Source of the DNA: Halanaerobium salsuginis
GTDB lineage: Bacteria > Bacillota > Halanaerobiia > Halanaerobiales > Halanaerobiaceae
Assembly: GCF_900114545.1 (NCBI RefSeq)
Contig: NZ_FOTI01000023.1
Location: forward strand, 1 to 48,087
Length of the DNA stretch: 48,087 nucleotides
Reading direction: 5' to 3'
Positions 8,254 through 16,388 of this stretch are shown piece by piece. Below the pieces are notes generated by a model. The model was not told the DNA's origin and searched no databases. It saw only the letters and a list, made by a program, of their open reading frames with translations. Made by a program: the position numbers and the translations under genes. Each line of letters opens with the position of its first letter. Positions within the stretch are counted from its first letter, which is position 1.

Positions 8254-9696
8254 ATGAATAAACAACTAACAAAAGTTTTAGCTTGTGATTTAGGGGCATC
8301 TAGTGGTCGATCAATACTTGGCAAATTTGATGGAGAAAAGTTGACATTAGATATCTTACATAAATTTAATAATAATGGAGTTTATTTGAATAATAATTTT
8401 CACTGGAATACACTAAAACAGTTTGTAGAAATTAAAAATGGAATTAGAAAGGCTATTCAGAAGACTAATCATAATCTAGCTTCAATTGGAATTGATACCT
8501 GGGGGGTAGACTATGGATTATTAGATAATACGGGAAGTTTAATGTCTGTACCTTTTCACTATAGAGATCAGAGGACTAATAAAACTTTAAGCAAAGTTTT
8601 TAAAAATATATCTAAACAAGAGCTTTATTCTGAGACGGGCATTCAGATTATGCAAGTAAATACAATTTTTCAATTATATTCTGAATTAAAAGAACGGCCC
8701 TGGCTGTTGGAAAATGCAAAAGATTTATTGTTTACTCCAGATTTATTAAATTATTTTTTAACAGGTAATAAATTCAATGAAGCTACAATAGCATCTACTT
8801 CTCAGCTTTTAAATCCCTTGCAGAGAAAGTGGTCGTCAAAAATATTTAATACCCTTAATTTGCCACAATCAATTATGCAGCAAATAGTTTTTCCTGGTCA
8901 GAAAATAGGCAATATAAATAGTAAAATAAAAGATGAACTTGCTCTTCAAAAAGATATCCCTATTATTGCAGTTGGTAGTCATGATACAGCATCCGCAATT
9001 GCTGCAACACCAATTGTAGATCAAAACAGTGTATTCTTATCCAGTGGAACCTGGTCTTTACTTGGCATTGAGTTAGATAAGCCAATAATTTCAGCTAAAA
9101 GTTTACAGAAAAATTTTACTAATGAATTAGGGGTTGGAAGTAAAGTTACATTTTTAAAAAATTTAACCGGTCTCTGGCTAATACAAGAATGTAAAAGAGC
9201 CTGGAAGAGAGAGGGTAAAAACTTAAGTTATAAAGCTATAAATGAGGCAGCAAGAAAAGCTAAACCTTTTAAATATCAGATTGATACAGATCATTCAAGT
9301 TTTATTAATCCTGCTAATATGCCAGCAGCAATCAAAACTTATTGTAAAAAAACAAAGCAATCTGTGCCAGAGCAACCTGGAGAAATTGCCCGGTTAATTT
9401 ATGAGAGCTTAGCTCAAAAATATAAAGAAGTTATTCAAGAGCTAGAGAAGCTTACAGATAAAAAAATTAAAACTATAAATGTAGTGGGAGGTGGAACTAA
9501 ATCTGAGCTTTTATGCCAATATACGGCCAATATTACTAAAAGAAAAGTAATTGCAGGTCCCATTGAAGCAACTGCTGTTGGTAATATTTTAACTCAATTA
9601 ATTGCTTTAGGAGAAATAAAAGATTTAAAAGAAGGTCGAGAAATTGTTAAAAATTCAATTGACTTAAAGGTATATGAGCCTGAAGAATTATTATAA
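8254..9696 (+). CDS. Rhamnulokinase-family kinase, probable L-fuculokinase
   Basis: This is a 480-residue FGGY-family sugar kinase. VLACDLGASSGRS at the N-terminus, GIDTWGVDYGLLD, PFHYRDQRT, SSGTWSLLGIEL and NVVGGGTKSELLCQYTAN are hallmarks of the rhamnulokinase (RhaB) branch rather than classical FucK. Because it lies between fucI and fucA with no rhamnose genes nearby, it most likely phosphorylates L-fuculose at O-1, a non-orthologous replacement of FucK. The start is taken as ATG 8254, behind AAGAGGTG with six bases of spacing; a TTG at 8236 would extend it by six residues but lacks a ribosome site. Confidence 0.88.
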   Translation: MNKQLTKVLACDLGASSGRSILGKFDGEKLTLDILHKFNNNGVYLNNNFHWNTLKQFVEIKNGIRKAIQKTNHNLASIGIDTWGVDYGLLDNTGSLMSVPFHYRDQRTNKTLSKVFKNISKQELYSETGIQIMQVNTIFQLYSELKERPWLLENAKDLLFTPDLLNYFLTGNKFNEATIASTSQLLNPLQRKWSSKIFNTLNLPQSIMQQIVFPGQKIGNINSKIKDELALQKDIPIIAVGSHDTASAIAATPIVDQNSVFLSSGTWSLLGIELDKPIISAKSLQKNFTNELGVGSKVTFLKNLTGLWLIQECKRAWKREGKNLSYKAINEAARKAKPFKYQIDTDHSSFINPANMPAAIKTYCKKTKQSVPEQPGEIARLIYESLAQKYKEVIQELEKLTDKKIKTINVVGGGTKSELLCQYTANITKRKVIAGPIEATAVGNILTQLIALGEIKDLKEGREIVKNSIDLKVYEPEELL

Positions 9697-9746
9697 TAAA
9701 TATAAAAACTAGCTTTTATATAAAAGTAAAAATTGGAGGAGAAAAT

Positions 9747-10391
9747 ATGAAATTAGAATTAGCAAGAAAAAAGATTATAGATTTTGGTAAAAAACTTGTT
9801 GATAGTGGTCTAACTAAAGGAACTGGGGGTAATTTGAGTATCTATAATCCTGAACAGGAATTAATGGCCATTAGTCCTAGTGGTATACCTTATTATGAAA
9901 CAAGATTAGAGGATATAGTAATCATGGATTTAAAAGGGAATAAAATTGAAGGTGCTAAACAGCCCTCAAGTGAATATCAAATGCATAAAATATTCTATAA
10001 GCAAAGAAATGATATATTTGCAGTTGTTCATTGTCATTCAATTTATTCAACAGCTATTTCTATTTTAAGAGAGAATTTACCTGCCTCGCATTATATGATT
10101 GCACTGGCAGGAAAAAATGTTAGATGTGCAAATTATGCAACTTATGGTACACAAGAACTTGCAGATAATGCCTTCACAGCAATGCAGGACAGAAAGGCAG
10201 TGCTTTTAGCTAATCATGGTTTACTGACAGGTGCTGATTGTATTGAAAATGCTTTTAATATCGCAGAAGAAATTGAATATGTAGCAGAAACATTTTATAG
10301 AGCTAAAAGTATAGGAGATCCAATTATTTTAGAAGATCAAGAAATGAATAAAATGGCGAAAAAATTCAAAACATATGGTCAGGTCAAATAA
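9747..10391 (+). CDS. fucA: L-fuculose-1-phosphate aldolase (class II)
   Basis: The 214-residue zinc enzyme cleaves L-fuculose 1-phosphate to dihydroxyacetone phosphate and L-lactaldehyde. The E. coli FucA catalytic glutamate and zinc histidines (Glu73, His92, His94, His155) correspond to Glu76 in PSSEYQMH, His95 and His97 in VVHCHS, and His157 in LLANHGLL. The TKGTGGNLS phosphate-binding loop is present near residue 23. It starts at ATG 9747 with TTGGAGGAG and is the last gene of the fucose operon. A lactaldehyde reductase gene (fucO) is absent from the window. A close paralog (about 78% identity by eye) lies at 35297-35941. Confidence 0.95.
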   Translation: MKLELARKKIIDFGKKLVDSGLTKGTGGNLSIYNPEQELMAISPSGIPYYETRLEDIVIMDLKGNKIEGAKQPSSEYQMHKIFYKQRNDIFAVVHCHSIYSTAISILRENLPASHYMIALAGKNVRCANYATYGTQELADNAFTAMQDRKAVLLANHGLLTGADCIENAFNIAEEIEYVAETFYRAKSIGDPIILEDQEMNKMAKKFKTYGQVK

Positions 10392-10414
10392 TTAAATAGA
10401 ATATATAAAAAGAT

Positions 10415-10479
10415 TATCCATAGTGCTAAATTTATTGTAGTTGTTAAATCCTACAGTTTAAAGCGCTATGGATATTTTT
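10415..10479 (+). terminator. Terminator of the fucose operon
   Basis: The arms 10415-10426 and 10463-10474 form a 12-bp stem with one G-U pair. An inner stem (TGTAG with CTACA) sits in the loop, and TTTTT follows at 10475-10479. The position behind fucA marks the operon end. Confidence 0.75.
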
Positions 10480-10670
10480 GTTTATATTTGAGATAATTTT
10501 TAAATAGTAATAATATTCATTTTATTAAGAATTTATAGCCAGAGACTATAAAATACCAGAATATATTTTTATTTAGAATTAGATGAATATTGCAAATTAT
10601 GGTAGACTAGATTTAGAAATGATAGTGAAAAATATAACAAATAAACTTTAAATATTTTAATTAATAATCT

Positions 10671-10715
10671 CTCATCTAGATGAGTCACTATAGTATTACA
10701 TATGGCTGCTATAAT
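10671..10715 (+). promoter_or_regulatory. Probable promoter with extended -10 and upstream palindrome
   Basis: TGCTATAAT at 10707-10715 is a perfect extended -10 element. No good -35 hexamer is seen, as expected for an activated promoter. The 14-bp perfect palindrome CTCATCTAGATGAG at 10671-10684 is centred about 44 bases upstream of the predicted start, a fitting place for an activator such as one of the two LysR proteins of the cluster. The rest of the 10480-10802 gap is AT-rich with no gene. Confidence 0.5.
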
Positions 10716-10802
10716 TGAAAAATTTAAAGATTTAATATTCCAGCTATCAAGTCTAAACAAGAATTTTTAGTTAGCTTTAAAAATAATTAAGGGGGAAAAC
10801 TA

Positions 10803-11969
10803 ATGTCAAAATTAACTGATCAAGAGTTTAAGGCGTATTTAAAACAGATCCGTGAATTAGCAGAAGGTCCATTTGATGAAATGCAAAAAGAGATTGAACA
10901 AACAAATAAGTTTCCCGAAGAGTTTTATAAACTATCAATTGAAAATGATCTCTATCGTTTCTACATGCCAGAAGAATATGGTGGTTGGGGATTTACAACA
11001 AAAGAAATTTTTAAGGTGCAGGAAGAATTTAGCCGCGGCCCAGGTGGAATGAGAATGCATTTACACCATGCAGCAGGTCTTAACTGGAAAATCATGAATG
11101 ACTATGGTTCGGAAGAATTAAAAGAAAAATATATGAAAAAATTCCAGGATAAATCTGTTTATATTAACTTTGCTTTAACTGAAAAAGAAGCTGGTTCTGG
11201 AGCAGATATTAAAACTAGTGCTGTTAAAGATGGTGACTATTATATCCTGAATGGCGAAAAGACTCTTATCTCACATACTGATTGTTCTGATGCCAGTTAT
11301 GTTTTTGCAGTAACTAATCCTGAAAATCCTAAAACAACTAGAATCTCATGTTTCCTTGTTCCAACAAATACTCCTGGTTATGAAATTAATCCTATGGCTC
11401 ATATGATGGGCTGCCGGGGTGCAGGACATGCAGACTTAAAATTTACTGATGTAAAAGTACCTAAAGAAAATCTTTTAGGTAAAGAAGGTCAGGGTCTCGA
11501 AATAGCAATGGCTGAATTAGGTCTCTCTCGTGCTCATATTGCTGTTAGTAACTTGGGAATGAGTCAGAGAATGTTAGAAATGGCTGTTAAGAGAGCTAAA
11601 GATAGAATAACTTTTGGCAAACCACTGGCTAAAAGACAGGCTATTCAACAGATGATTGCTGATATGGGAACACAAATTTATGCTTTGAGAATGATGCTTT
11701 ATGATATCGCAGATCAATATGATCAAGGAGAAGATATCGAAATGAAAGCAGCAATGTCTAAACTTCACAGTATAGATACTGTTAAATTAGTTTCCGATTA
11801 TTGTATCGAAATATTTGGCGGAATTGGCTACTTCGAAGATAATCCTTACGGTCCAGTTGAAAGAATGTATCGAGACTGTAGAGCAATGTGGTTTGAAGAA
11901 GGCCCCCGTACAATTCAGAGATTTACTGCTTCAAGAAAATTAATTGCCAATGGTGGCATAGTTGAGTAA
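10803..11969 (+). CDS. Acyl-CoA dehydrogenase, CaiA/YdiO-like (probable enoyl-CoA reductase)
   Basis: The 388-residue flavoprotein has the acyl-CoA dehydrogenase fold: FALTEKEAGSGADIKT (FAD/substrate loop, about residues 123-138), LSRAHIAVSN and IFGGIGYFEDNPYGPVERMY. The catalytic base region reads WFEEGPRTIQR, so the usual glutamate is present (Glu366) but the common EGT motif has become EGP. It heads a cluster with CoA-transferase, EtfBA and CoA ligase genes, which parallels crotonobetainyl-CoA reductase CaiA and E. coli YdiO, so it probably works in the reducing direction with electrons from EtfAB. The ribosome site is AAGGGGG. A terminator-like hairpin follows the gene. Confidence 0.88.
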   Translation: MSKLTDQEFKAYLKQIRELAEGPFDEMQKEIEQTNKFPEEFYKLSIENDLYRFYMPEEYGGWGFTTKEIFKVQEEFSRGPGGMRMHLHHAAGLNWKIMNDYGSEELKEKYMKKFQDKSVYINFALTEKEAGSGADIKTSAVKDGDYYILNGEKTLISHTDCSDASYVFAVTNPENPKTTRISCFLVPTNTPGYEINPMAHMMGCRGAGHADLKFTDVKVPKENLLGKEGQGLEIAMAELGLSRAHIAVSNLGMSQRMLEMAVKRAKDRITFGKPLAKRQAIQQMIADMGTQIYALRMMLYDIADQYDQGEDIEMKAAMSKLHSIDTVKLVSDYCIEIFGGIGYFEDNPYGPVERMYRDCRAMWFEEGPRTIQRFTASRKLIANGGIVE

Positions 11970-11995
11970 TAAATACTAGATTGATAATAAAAAAG

Positions 11996-12029
11996 CATAG
12001 CCTTTTGCTGGTCAGAAGGCTATGTTTTT
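11996..12029 (+). terminator. Intrinsic terminator inside the cluster, after the first acyl-CoA dehydrogenase
   Basis: CATAGCCTT (11996-12004) pairs with AAGGCTATG (12016-12024), and TTTTT follows at 12025-12029; an A-run precedes the stem. Placed between genes on the same strand, it should attenuate transcription into the CoA-transferase gene. It also shows that the in-frame ATG at 12022, inside the stem, is not the real start of the next gene. Confidence 0.75.
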
Positions 12030-12063
12030 CAGATTAGATATAACAAGGAAAGGAATTGATCCT

Positions 12064-13287
12064 ATGAAACCATTAGAAGGAATTAAAATTGTAGATATGA
12101 CTACTTTTTTAGCAGCTCCTACTGTTGGTAGAGTTCTGGGCGAATGGGGAGCAGATGTTATAAAAGTAGAAGCTCCTAAAGGAGACCCCGGTAGAACCCA
12201 GGGAGCAGTTTTTAATATGCATTATGAAGATGATGAAAATCTCGGTTTTGATGTAGCTAATATGAATAAAAGATTTATTACAGTTAATTTAAAAAAAGCT
12301 TCTGGTAAAAAAGTAATGTATGACCTTTTAGCAGAGGCAGATGTTTTTCTGACAAATACCAGGACAAAATCACTATCTAAACTAGGAATCGATTATCAAA
12401 CCCTGAGTGATAAATTTCCAGAGCTTATCTTTGCTCAGGTACTTGGTTATGGTGAAAATGGTCCTGAAAAAGATACAGCTGGTTTTGATGCAACAGCTTA
12501 TATGTCAAGAGGAGGAGTTTTAGGTACAACTTTAGAAAAAGGGGCAAGTCCAATGAATCCTGCCAATGGTTATGGTGATTTTCAGGTATCAATGTGCCTG
12601 GCCTCAGGAATCTGTGGGGCATTAGTTAATAAAATGAAAACTGGTAAGGGTGATAAAGTTACCGTTAGTTTACATCATGCTGCAATATTTATGCAAAATA
12701 TCGCAATGGTATCTGCTCAGTATGGCAACCAGTATCCTAAAACTAGAAAAGAGAATGCCAATCCTTTTAACAATACCTATAAAACTTCTGATGATAAATG
12801 GATGGTAATTTGCTTCCCAGAATATAACAAAGACTTTGATCAAGTGATGAGCTTAATTGGACGCGCAGATTTAGTGGGGGACGAAAGATATTCAGATATT
12901 GATTATTTAAATCAAAACAACTTAAACAGGGAATTTATAGATTTACTTGATCAAGAAATATCAAAACGGACATTAGCGGAATGGGTTAATTTATTTAAAG
13001 AAAATGATTTGCCGTGTGAAGCTTGTTATGAACCACTTGATATTTACGAAGATAAGCAGGTATGGGCTAATGATATTTTAAGAAAAATTGATTATCCAAC
13101 TGGTGCTGAACGGATGATTCCAACCAACCCAGTTAGATTTAGTTCAATGGATAAACCTGATTTAAAAATATCAAAAGCACAGGGTGCTTCTACGATTGAT
13201 ATTCTAAAAGAGCACGGTTATAGCAAAGAGGAAATTGAAAGTCTAATCGCTGAAGGTGCAGTAGTAGGCGAAGAACATATCAAATAA
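12064..13287 (+). CDS. CaiB/BaiF-type CoA-transferase (family III)
   Basis: The 407-residue protein moves CoA between carboxylic acids through a covalent aspartyl intermediate. The N-terminus MKPLEGIKIVDMTTFLAAPT, then GRVLGEWGADVIKVEAPKGD, and Asp172 in GYGDFQ (Asp169 in E. coli CaiB) identify family III. The start is ATG 12064; an upstream in-frame ATG at 12022 is rejected because it lies within the terminator stem. In a reductive CoA cycle this enzyme would hand CoA from reduced product to incoming substrate, saving ATP. Neighbours are acyl-CoA dehydrogenases on both sides. The substrate is inferred to be a hydroaromatic acid, but carnitine-like or bile-acid-like acids cannot be excluded. 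Confidence 0.9.
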   Translation: MKPLEGIKIVDMTTFLAAPTVGRVLGEWGADVIKVEAPKGDPGRTQGAVFNMHYEDDENLGFDVANMNKRFITVNLKKASGKKVMYDLLAEADVFLTNTRTKSLSKLGIDYQTLSDKFPELIFAQVLGYGENGPEKDTAGFDATAYMSRGGVLGTTLEKGASPMNPANGYGDFQVSMCLASGICGALVNKMKTGKGDKVTVSLHHAAIFMQNIAMVSAQYGNQYPKTRKENANPFNNTYKTSDDKWMVICFPEYNKDFDQVMSLIGRADLVGDERYSDIDYLNQNNLNREFIDLLDQEISKRTLAEWVNLFKENDLPCEACYEPLDIYEDKQVWANDILRKIDYPTGAERMIPTNPVRFSSMDKPDLKISKAQGASTIDILKEHGYSKEEIESLIAEGAVVGEEHIK

Positions 13288-13313
13288 ATATAAATTATAA
13301 GGAGGGAAGAGTA

Positions 13314-14459
13314 TTGAGTTTATTATATACAGAGCAACAAGAAGAATTAATTAAATTAGTTAAAGACTTTGCTGAAAATGAAATTAAACCTTACGTAGAA
13401 GAATTAGATAAAAAAGGAGAAACCCCTGCCAAAGAATTATTTAAGGGTGCTTTTGAGATGGGACTCCATATGGTAGAAATCCCGGAAGAATATGGTGGAG
13501 CAGGGCTCGATTTTGAAACTACAGCGATGATATTTGAAGAATTAGCTAAAGTAGATGCTGGTTACGCAATTACTTTAGTTAGTACTTTTGTAGCTTTAAG
13601 ATCTGTAATTTTATCAGGTAGTCCGGAACAGGCCAGATTATTTGCTGATATTATTGAGCCTGGAAATTTTGCAGCCTTTACTTTGACTGAACCTAATGCT
13701 GGAACTGATGTAGCAGCTATGAAGGGTACAGCTGTTAAAGATGGTGATGAATATATACTAAATGCTTCGAAAACTTTCATTACAAATGGTGAAATTGCTG
13801 ATGTTTATGTTGTTTTCTTTAAAACTGATAAAAATGCTGGTAATAAGGGAATATCTGCTTTTATAGTAGAAAGAGATCGGCCTGGAGTAACTGTAGGAGT
13901 TCATGAAGATAAAATGGGTTTAAGGCTTTCTAATACTTCAGATGTATTTTTCCAGGATGTTAGAGTTCCTGCAGATCATCTAATCGGTAGAGAAGGTCAG
14001 GGTTTTAAAATAGCATTAAATACTTTAAATCTTTCGAGAGCCTTTGTTGGTACTCTGGCAGTTGGTATTATGCAGAGAGCATTAGATGAAGCCATTGCTT
14101 ATGCTCAGGAAAGAGAACAATTTGGCAGACCAATTATGAAATTCCAGTCTGTCCAGGGGCTAATTGCTGATATGGCTATCAAAACAGAAGCAGCCAGAGC
14201 ATTAGTTAATAATACAATGCGGCTGATGGATCAGGGAGATCTAGTTAAAAAAGAAGGCGCAATAACTAAAACATTTGTTTCTGATGCTTGCCAGGAAGTT
14301 ACTTCTAAAGCAGTCCAGGTTTTTGGTGGTTATGGAGTTATTAAAGATTATCCTGTTGAAAAATTAATGCGTGACTGCAAGGTATTTCAAATTTTTGAAG
14401 GTACAAATGAAATTCAAAGATCAACTATTGCTAGAGAGTTAGACAAAGAATATAAATAA
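13314..14459 (+). CDS. Acyl-CoA dehydrogenase (butyryl-CoA dehydrogenase-like)
   Basis: The 381-residue enzyme is a canonical short-chain acyl-CoA dehydrogenase: AFTLTEPNAGTDVAAMKGTA (residues 121-140), REQFGRPIMKFQSVQ, and the catalytic base Glu362 in IFEGTNEIQR. It starts at TTG 13314 with a strong AAGGAGGG ribosome site. It is directly followed by etfB and etfA, the order of the bcd-etfBA genes whose products form electron-bifurcating complexes in clostridia. Here it probably reduces an unsaturated acyl-CoA made by the neighbouring CoA-transferase or ligase. The other genes of a butyrate pathway (thiolase, crotonase, 3-hydroxybutyryl-CoA dehydrogenase) are absent, which argues for a different substrate. 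Confidence 0.9.
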   Translation: MSLLYTEQQEELIKLVKDFAENEIKPYVEELDKKGETPAKELFKGAFEMGLHMVEIPEEYGGAGLDFETTAMIFEELAKVDAGYAITLVSTFVALRSVILSGSPEQARLFADIIEPGNFAAFTLTEPNAGTDVAAMKGTAVKDGDEYILNASKTFITNGEIADVYVVFFKTDKNAGNKGISAFIVERDRPGVTVGVHEDKMGLRLSNTSDVFFQDVRVPADHLIGREGQGFKIALNTLNLSRAFVGTLAVGIMQRALDEAIAYAQEREQFGRPIMKFQSVQGLIADMAIKTEAARALVNNTMRLMDQGDLVKKEGAITKTFVSDACQEVTSKAVQVFGGYGVIKDYPVEKLMRDCKVFQIFEGTNEIQRSTIARELDKEYK

Positions 14460-14472
14460 AGGAGGTAGACTG

Positions 14473-15264
14473 ATGAACATTATAGTTTTAATTAAACAAG
14501 TTCCGGATACATCTGAAATAAAAATAGATCCTGAAACTAATAGATTAATGCGAGCTGGAGTTCCAAGCATAATTAATCCAGTTGATAAAAATGCGATAGA
14601 GGCTGCTGTTCAATATAAAGAAGAATACGGAGGAAAAGTAGTAGTTCTATCAATGGGACCCAGTCAGGCTAAAAAAGCACTGAAAGAGTCACTTGCTTTA
14701 GGTGCAGACGAAGCCTATCTTGTTACAGATAGATTATTTGGCGGTTCCGATACATATGCTACAAGTTATATACTATCAGAAGCAATTAAAAAAATAGGCG
14801 ATTTTGATATTATTTTTGCTGGACAGCAGGCAATTGACGGTGATACAGGCCAAACTGGTCCCAGTACTGCTCAACATTTAGGAATTAGCCGCTTAACTTA
14901 TGTAGTAGATGTTAGTCTGGAAGGAGAAGATACAGTTATTGTAAAACGTGAAGTTGAAGAAGGAATTGAAGTTATTGCAAGTAAAAAGCCATTATTATGT
15001 ACTGTTACAAAAGCAATTAATAAGCCCCGTTATGCAACAATTAAGAGTATATTAGCTGCCAATCAAGCTGAAATAGGCGAAATAACAGCTGCTGATCTCG
15101 GTGAGATAGATAAAAATAAAATTGGTTTAAAAGGTTCACCAACTAGAGTAAAGAAAACTTTTACTCCTGATATTAGCAAAAATGGCGAAATAATAGCAGC
15201 CGATACAGCAGAAGAAGCAGCCGAAAAATTAGTAGATAAATTACTTGCTAAAAATGTTTTATAG
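14473..15264 (+). CDS. etfB: Electron transfer flavoprotein, beta subunit
   Basis: The 263-residue protein has the EtfB/FixA signature: MNIIVLIKQVPDTSEIKID at the N-terminus, NPVDKNAIEAAVQYKE, and FAGQQAIDGDTGQTGP near residue 115. It starts at ATG 14473, 13 bases after the dehydrogenase stop, with AAAGGAGG. EtfB binds the second cofactor (AMP, or FAD in bifurcating forms) and docks on acyl-CoA dehydrogenases. The gene order dehydrogenase-etfB-etfA suggests a stable complex. Whether it bifurcates from NADH to ferredoxin cannot be decided by eye. Confidence 0.95.
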   Translation: MNIIVLIKQVPDTSEIKIDPETNRLMRAGVPSIINPVDKNAIEAAVQYKEEYGGKVVVLSMGPSQAKKALKESLALGADEAYLVTDRLFGGSDTYATSYILSEAIKKIGDFDIIFAGQQAIDGDTGQTGPSTAQHLGISRLTYVVDVSLEGEDTVIVKREVEEGIEVIASKKPLLCTVTKAINKPRYATIKSILAANQAEIGEITAADLGEIDKNKIGLKGSPTRVKKTFTPDISKNGEIIAADTAEEAAEKLVDKLLAKNVL

Positions 15265-15275
15265 AGGAGGATATT

Positions 15276-16292
15276 ATGAATTTTGAAGAATATAAAAATT
15301 TGTGGGTTTTTATAGAAACATTTCAGGGAAAACCTAAAGATGTCGGACTTGAATTATTAAATGAAGGAAGACGATTAGCAGATCTTACTCAGGAGAGGCT
15401 TTGCGCAGTAATTATTGGATCTGATGTAGACGAATCTGTTGCTAAAGTAACAGCATATGGAGTAGATGATGTTTATGTTGTTAAAGGAAAAGAATACGAA
15501 AATTATTGTTCTGACTCTTATGGTGATGCTATGGCAAAATTAGTAAGAAAATTCAAACCAGCTACAATTTTAATTGGAGCAACTCATAATGGTCGAGATT
15601 TAGGCTCAAAAGTAGCAGTTACTTTACAAACTGGTTTAACAGCTGATTGTACTAATCTTGATGTAGATCAGGAGACAGAAAATGTGATCTGGGAAAGACC
15701 GGCTTTTGGTGGTAATCTTTATGCTCAGATATTATGTGCAGATAGCAGACCTCAGATGGGTACAGTCAGGGCTGGCGTTTTTAAAAAAGGTGAGCCAGAC
15801 GACAGTAGGACAGCAAATGTTATTGAAGTAGATATTCATACTCCGCAAGAATTGATAACAACTAAATTAAGAGAATTTATCAAAGGAGAAGAACCAGCTG
15901 ATCTTAAACCAGCAGAAGCAAATATTGTTGTTGCAGGTGGTAGAGGTGTAGGTAGTAAAGAAAACTTTTCTATTATTCAAAAGCTGGCCGATGAACTAGA
16001 TGGAGCTGCAGTTGGAGCTTCTCGGGCAGCAGTAGATGCTGGTTGGGTTCCTCATTTCCGCCAAGTTGGGCAGACTGGAACAACTGTAACTCCAGAATTA
16101 TATATAGCCTGTGGAATTTCTGGAGCAATACAGCATCAGGTAGGTATGAAAGACTCTGCTACAATTGTTGCTATTAATAAAGATCCAGACGCCCCTATTT
16201 TTGAGATAGCTGACTATGGTATCGTAGGTGATCTATTTAAAGTAGTACCAGAATTAACTAAAGCAATCAAAGAATTAAAAGCTGCTAAATAG
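15276..16292 (+). CDS. etfA: Electron transfer flavoprotein, alpha subunit
   Basis: The 338-residue protein shows the conserved FAD-binding C-terminal half of EtfA: VVAGGRGVGSKENF near residue 217, GASRAAVDAGWVPHFRQVGQ, GTTVTPELYIACGISGAIQH and IVAINKDPDAPIFEIADYGI. There is no N-terminal ferredoxin domain, unlike some clostridial EtfA proteins. It starts at ATG 15276, 11 bases behind etfB, with AGAGGAGG. It should pass electrons to one or both acyl-CoA dehydrogenases of the cluster. A 38-bp palindrome follows the gene. Confidence 0.95.
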   Translation: MNFEEYKNLWVFIETFQGKPKDVGLELLNEGRRLADLTQERLCAVIIGSDVDESVAKVTAYGVDDVYVVKGKEYENYCSDSYGDAMAKLVRKFKPATILIGATHNGRDLGSKVAVTLQTGLTADCTNLDVDQETENVIWERPAFGGNLYAQILCADSRPQMGTVRAGVFKKGEPDDSRTANVIEVDIHTPQELITTKLREFIKGEEPADLKPAEANIVVAGGRGVGSKENFSIIQKLADELDGAAVGASRAAVDAGWVPHFRQVGQTGTTVTPELYIACGISGAIQHQVGMKDSATIVAINKDPDAPIFEIADYGIVGDLFKVVPELTKAIKELKAAK

Positions 16293-16310
16293 AATTTTCC
16301 TGGTAAACTA

Positions 16311-16348
16311 TATCTAGTTGATTATTTTGCAAAATAATCAACTAGATA
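16311..16348 (+). other. Perfect 38-bp palindrome between etfA and the CoA ligase gene
   Basis: Bases 16311-16329 are exactly complementary to 16330-16348, so RNA from either strand could fold into a long hairpin with only a minimal loop. The following bases are A-rich on the plus strand, so it is not a classic terminator in the operon direction. It may be an RNA-processing site, a two-fold protein site, or a boundary that lowers ligase expression. Confidence 0.55.
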
Positions 16349-16388
16349 ATAAAAAGATAAAATTATGATTATAAATTGAGGGATGTTA

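Noticed and set aside
12022-12063. In-frame ATG at 12022 that would lengthen the CaiB-like protein by 14 residues
   Set aside because: It lies inside the stem of a terminator, has no ribosome site, and the added residues precede the conserved family N-terminus MKPLEGIKIVDM.
13314-16292. Dehydrogenase-etfB-etfA as part of a butyrate pathway
   Set aside because: Thiolase, crotonase and 3-hydroxybutyryl-CoA dehydrogenase genes are missing, and the set is embedded between CaiB-like and CaiC-like genes.
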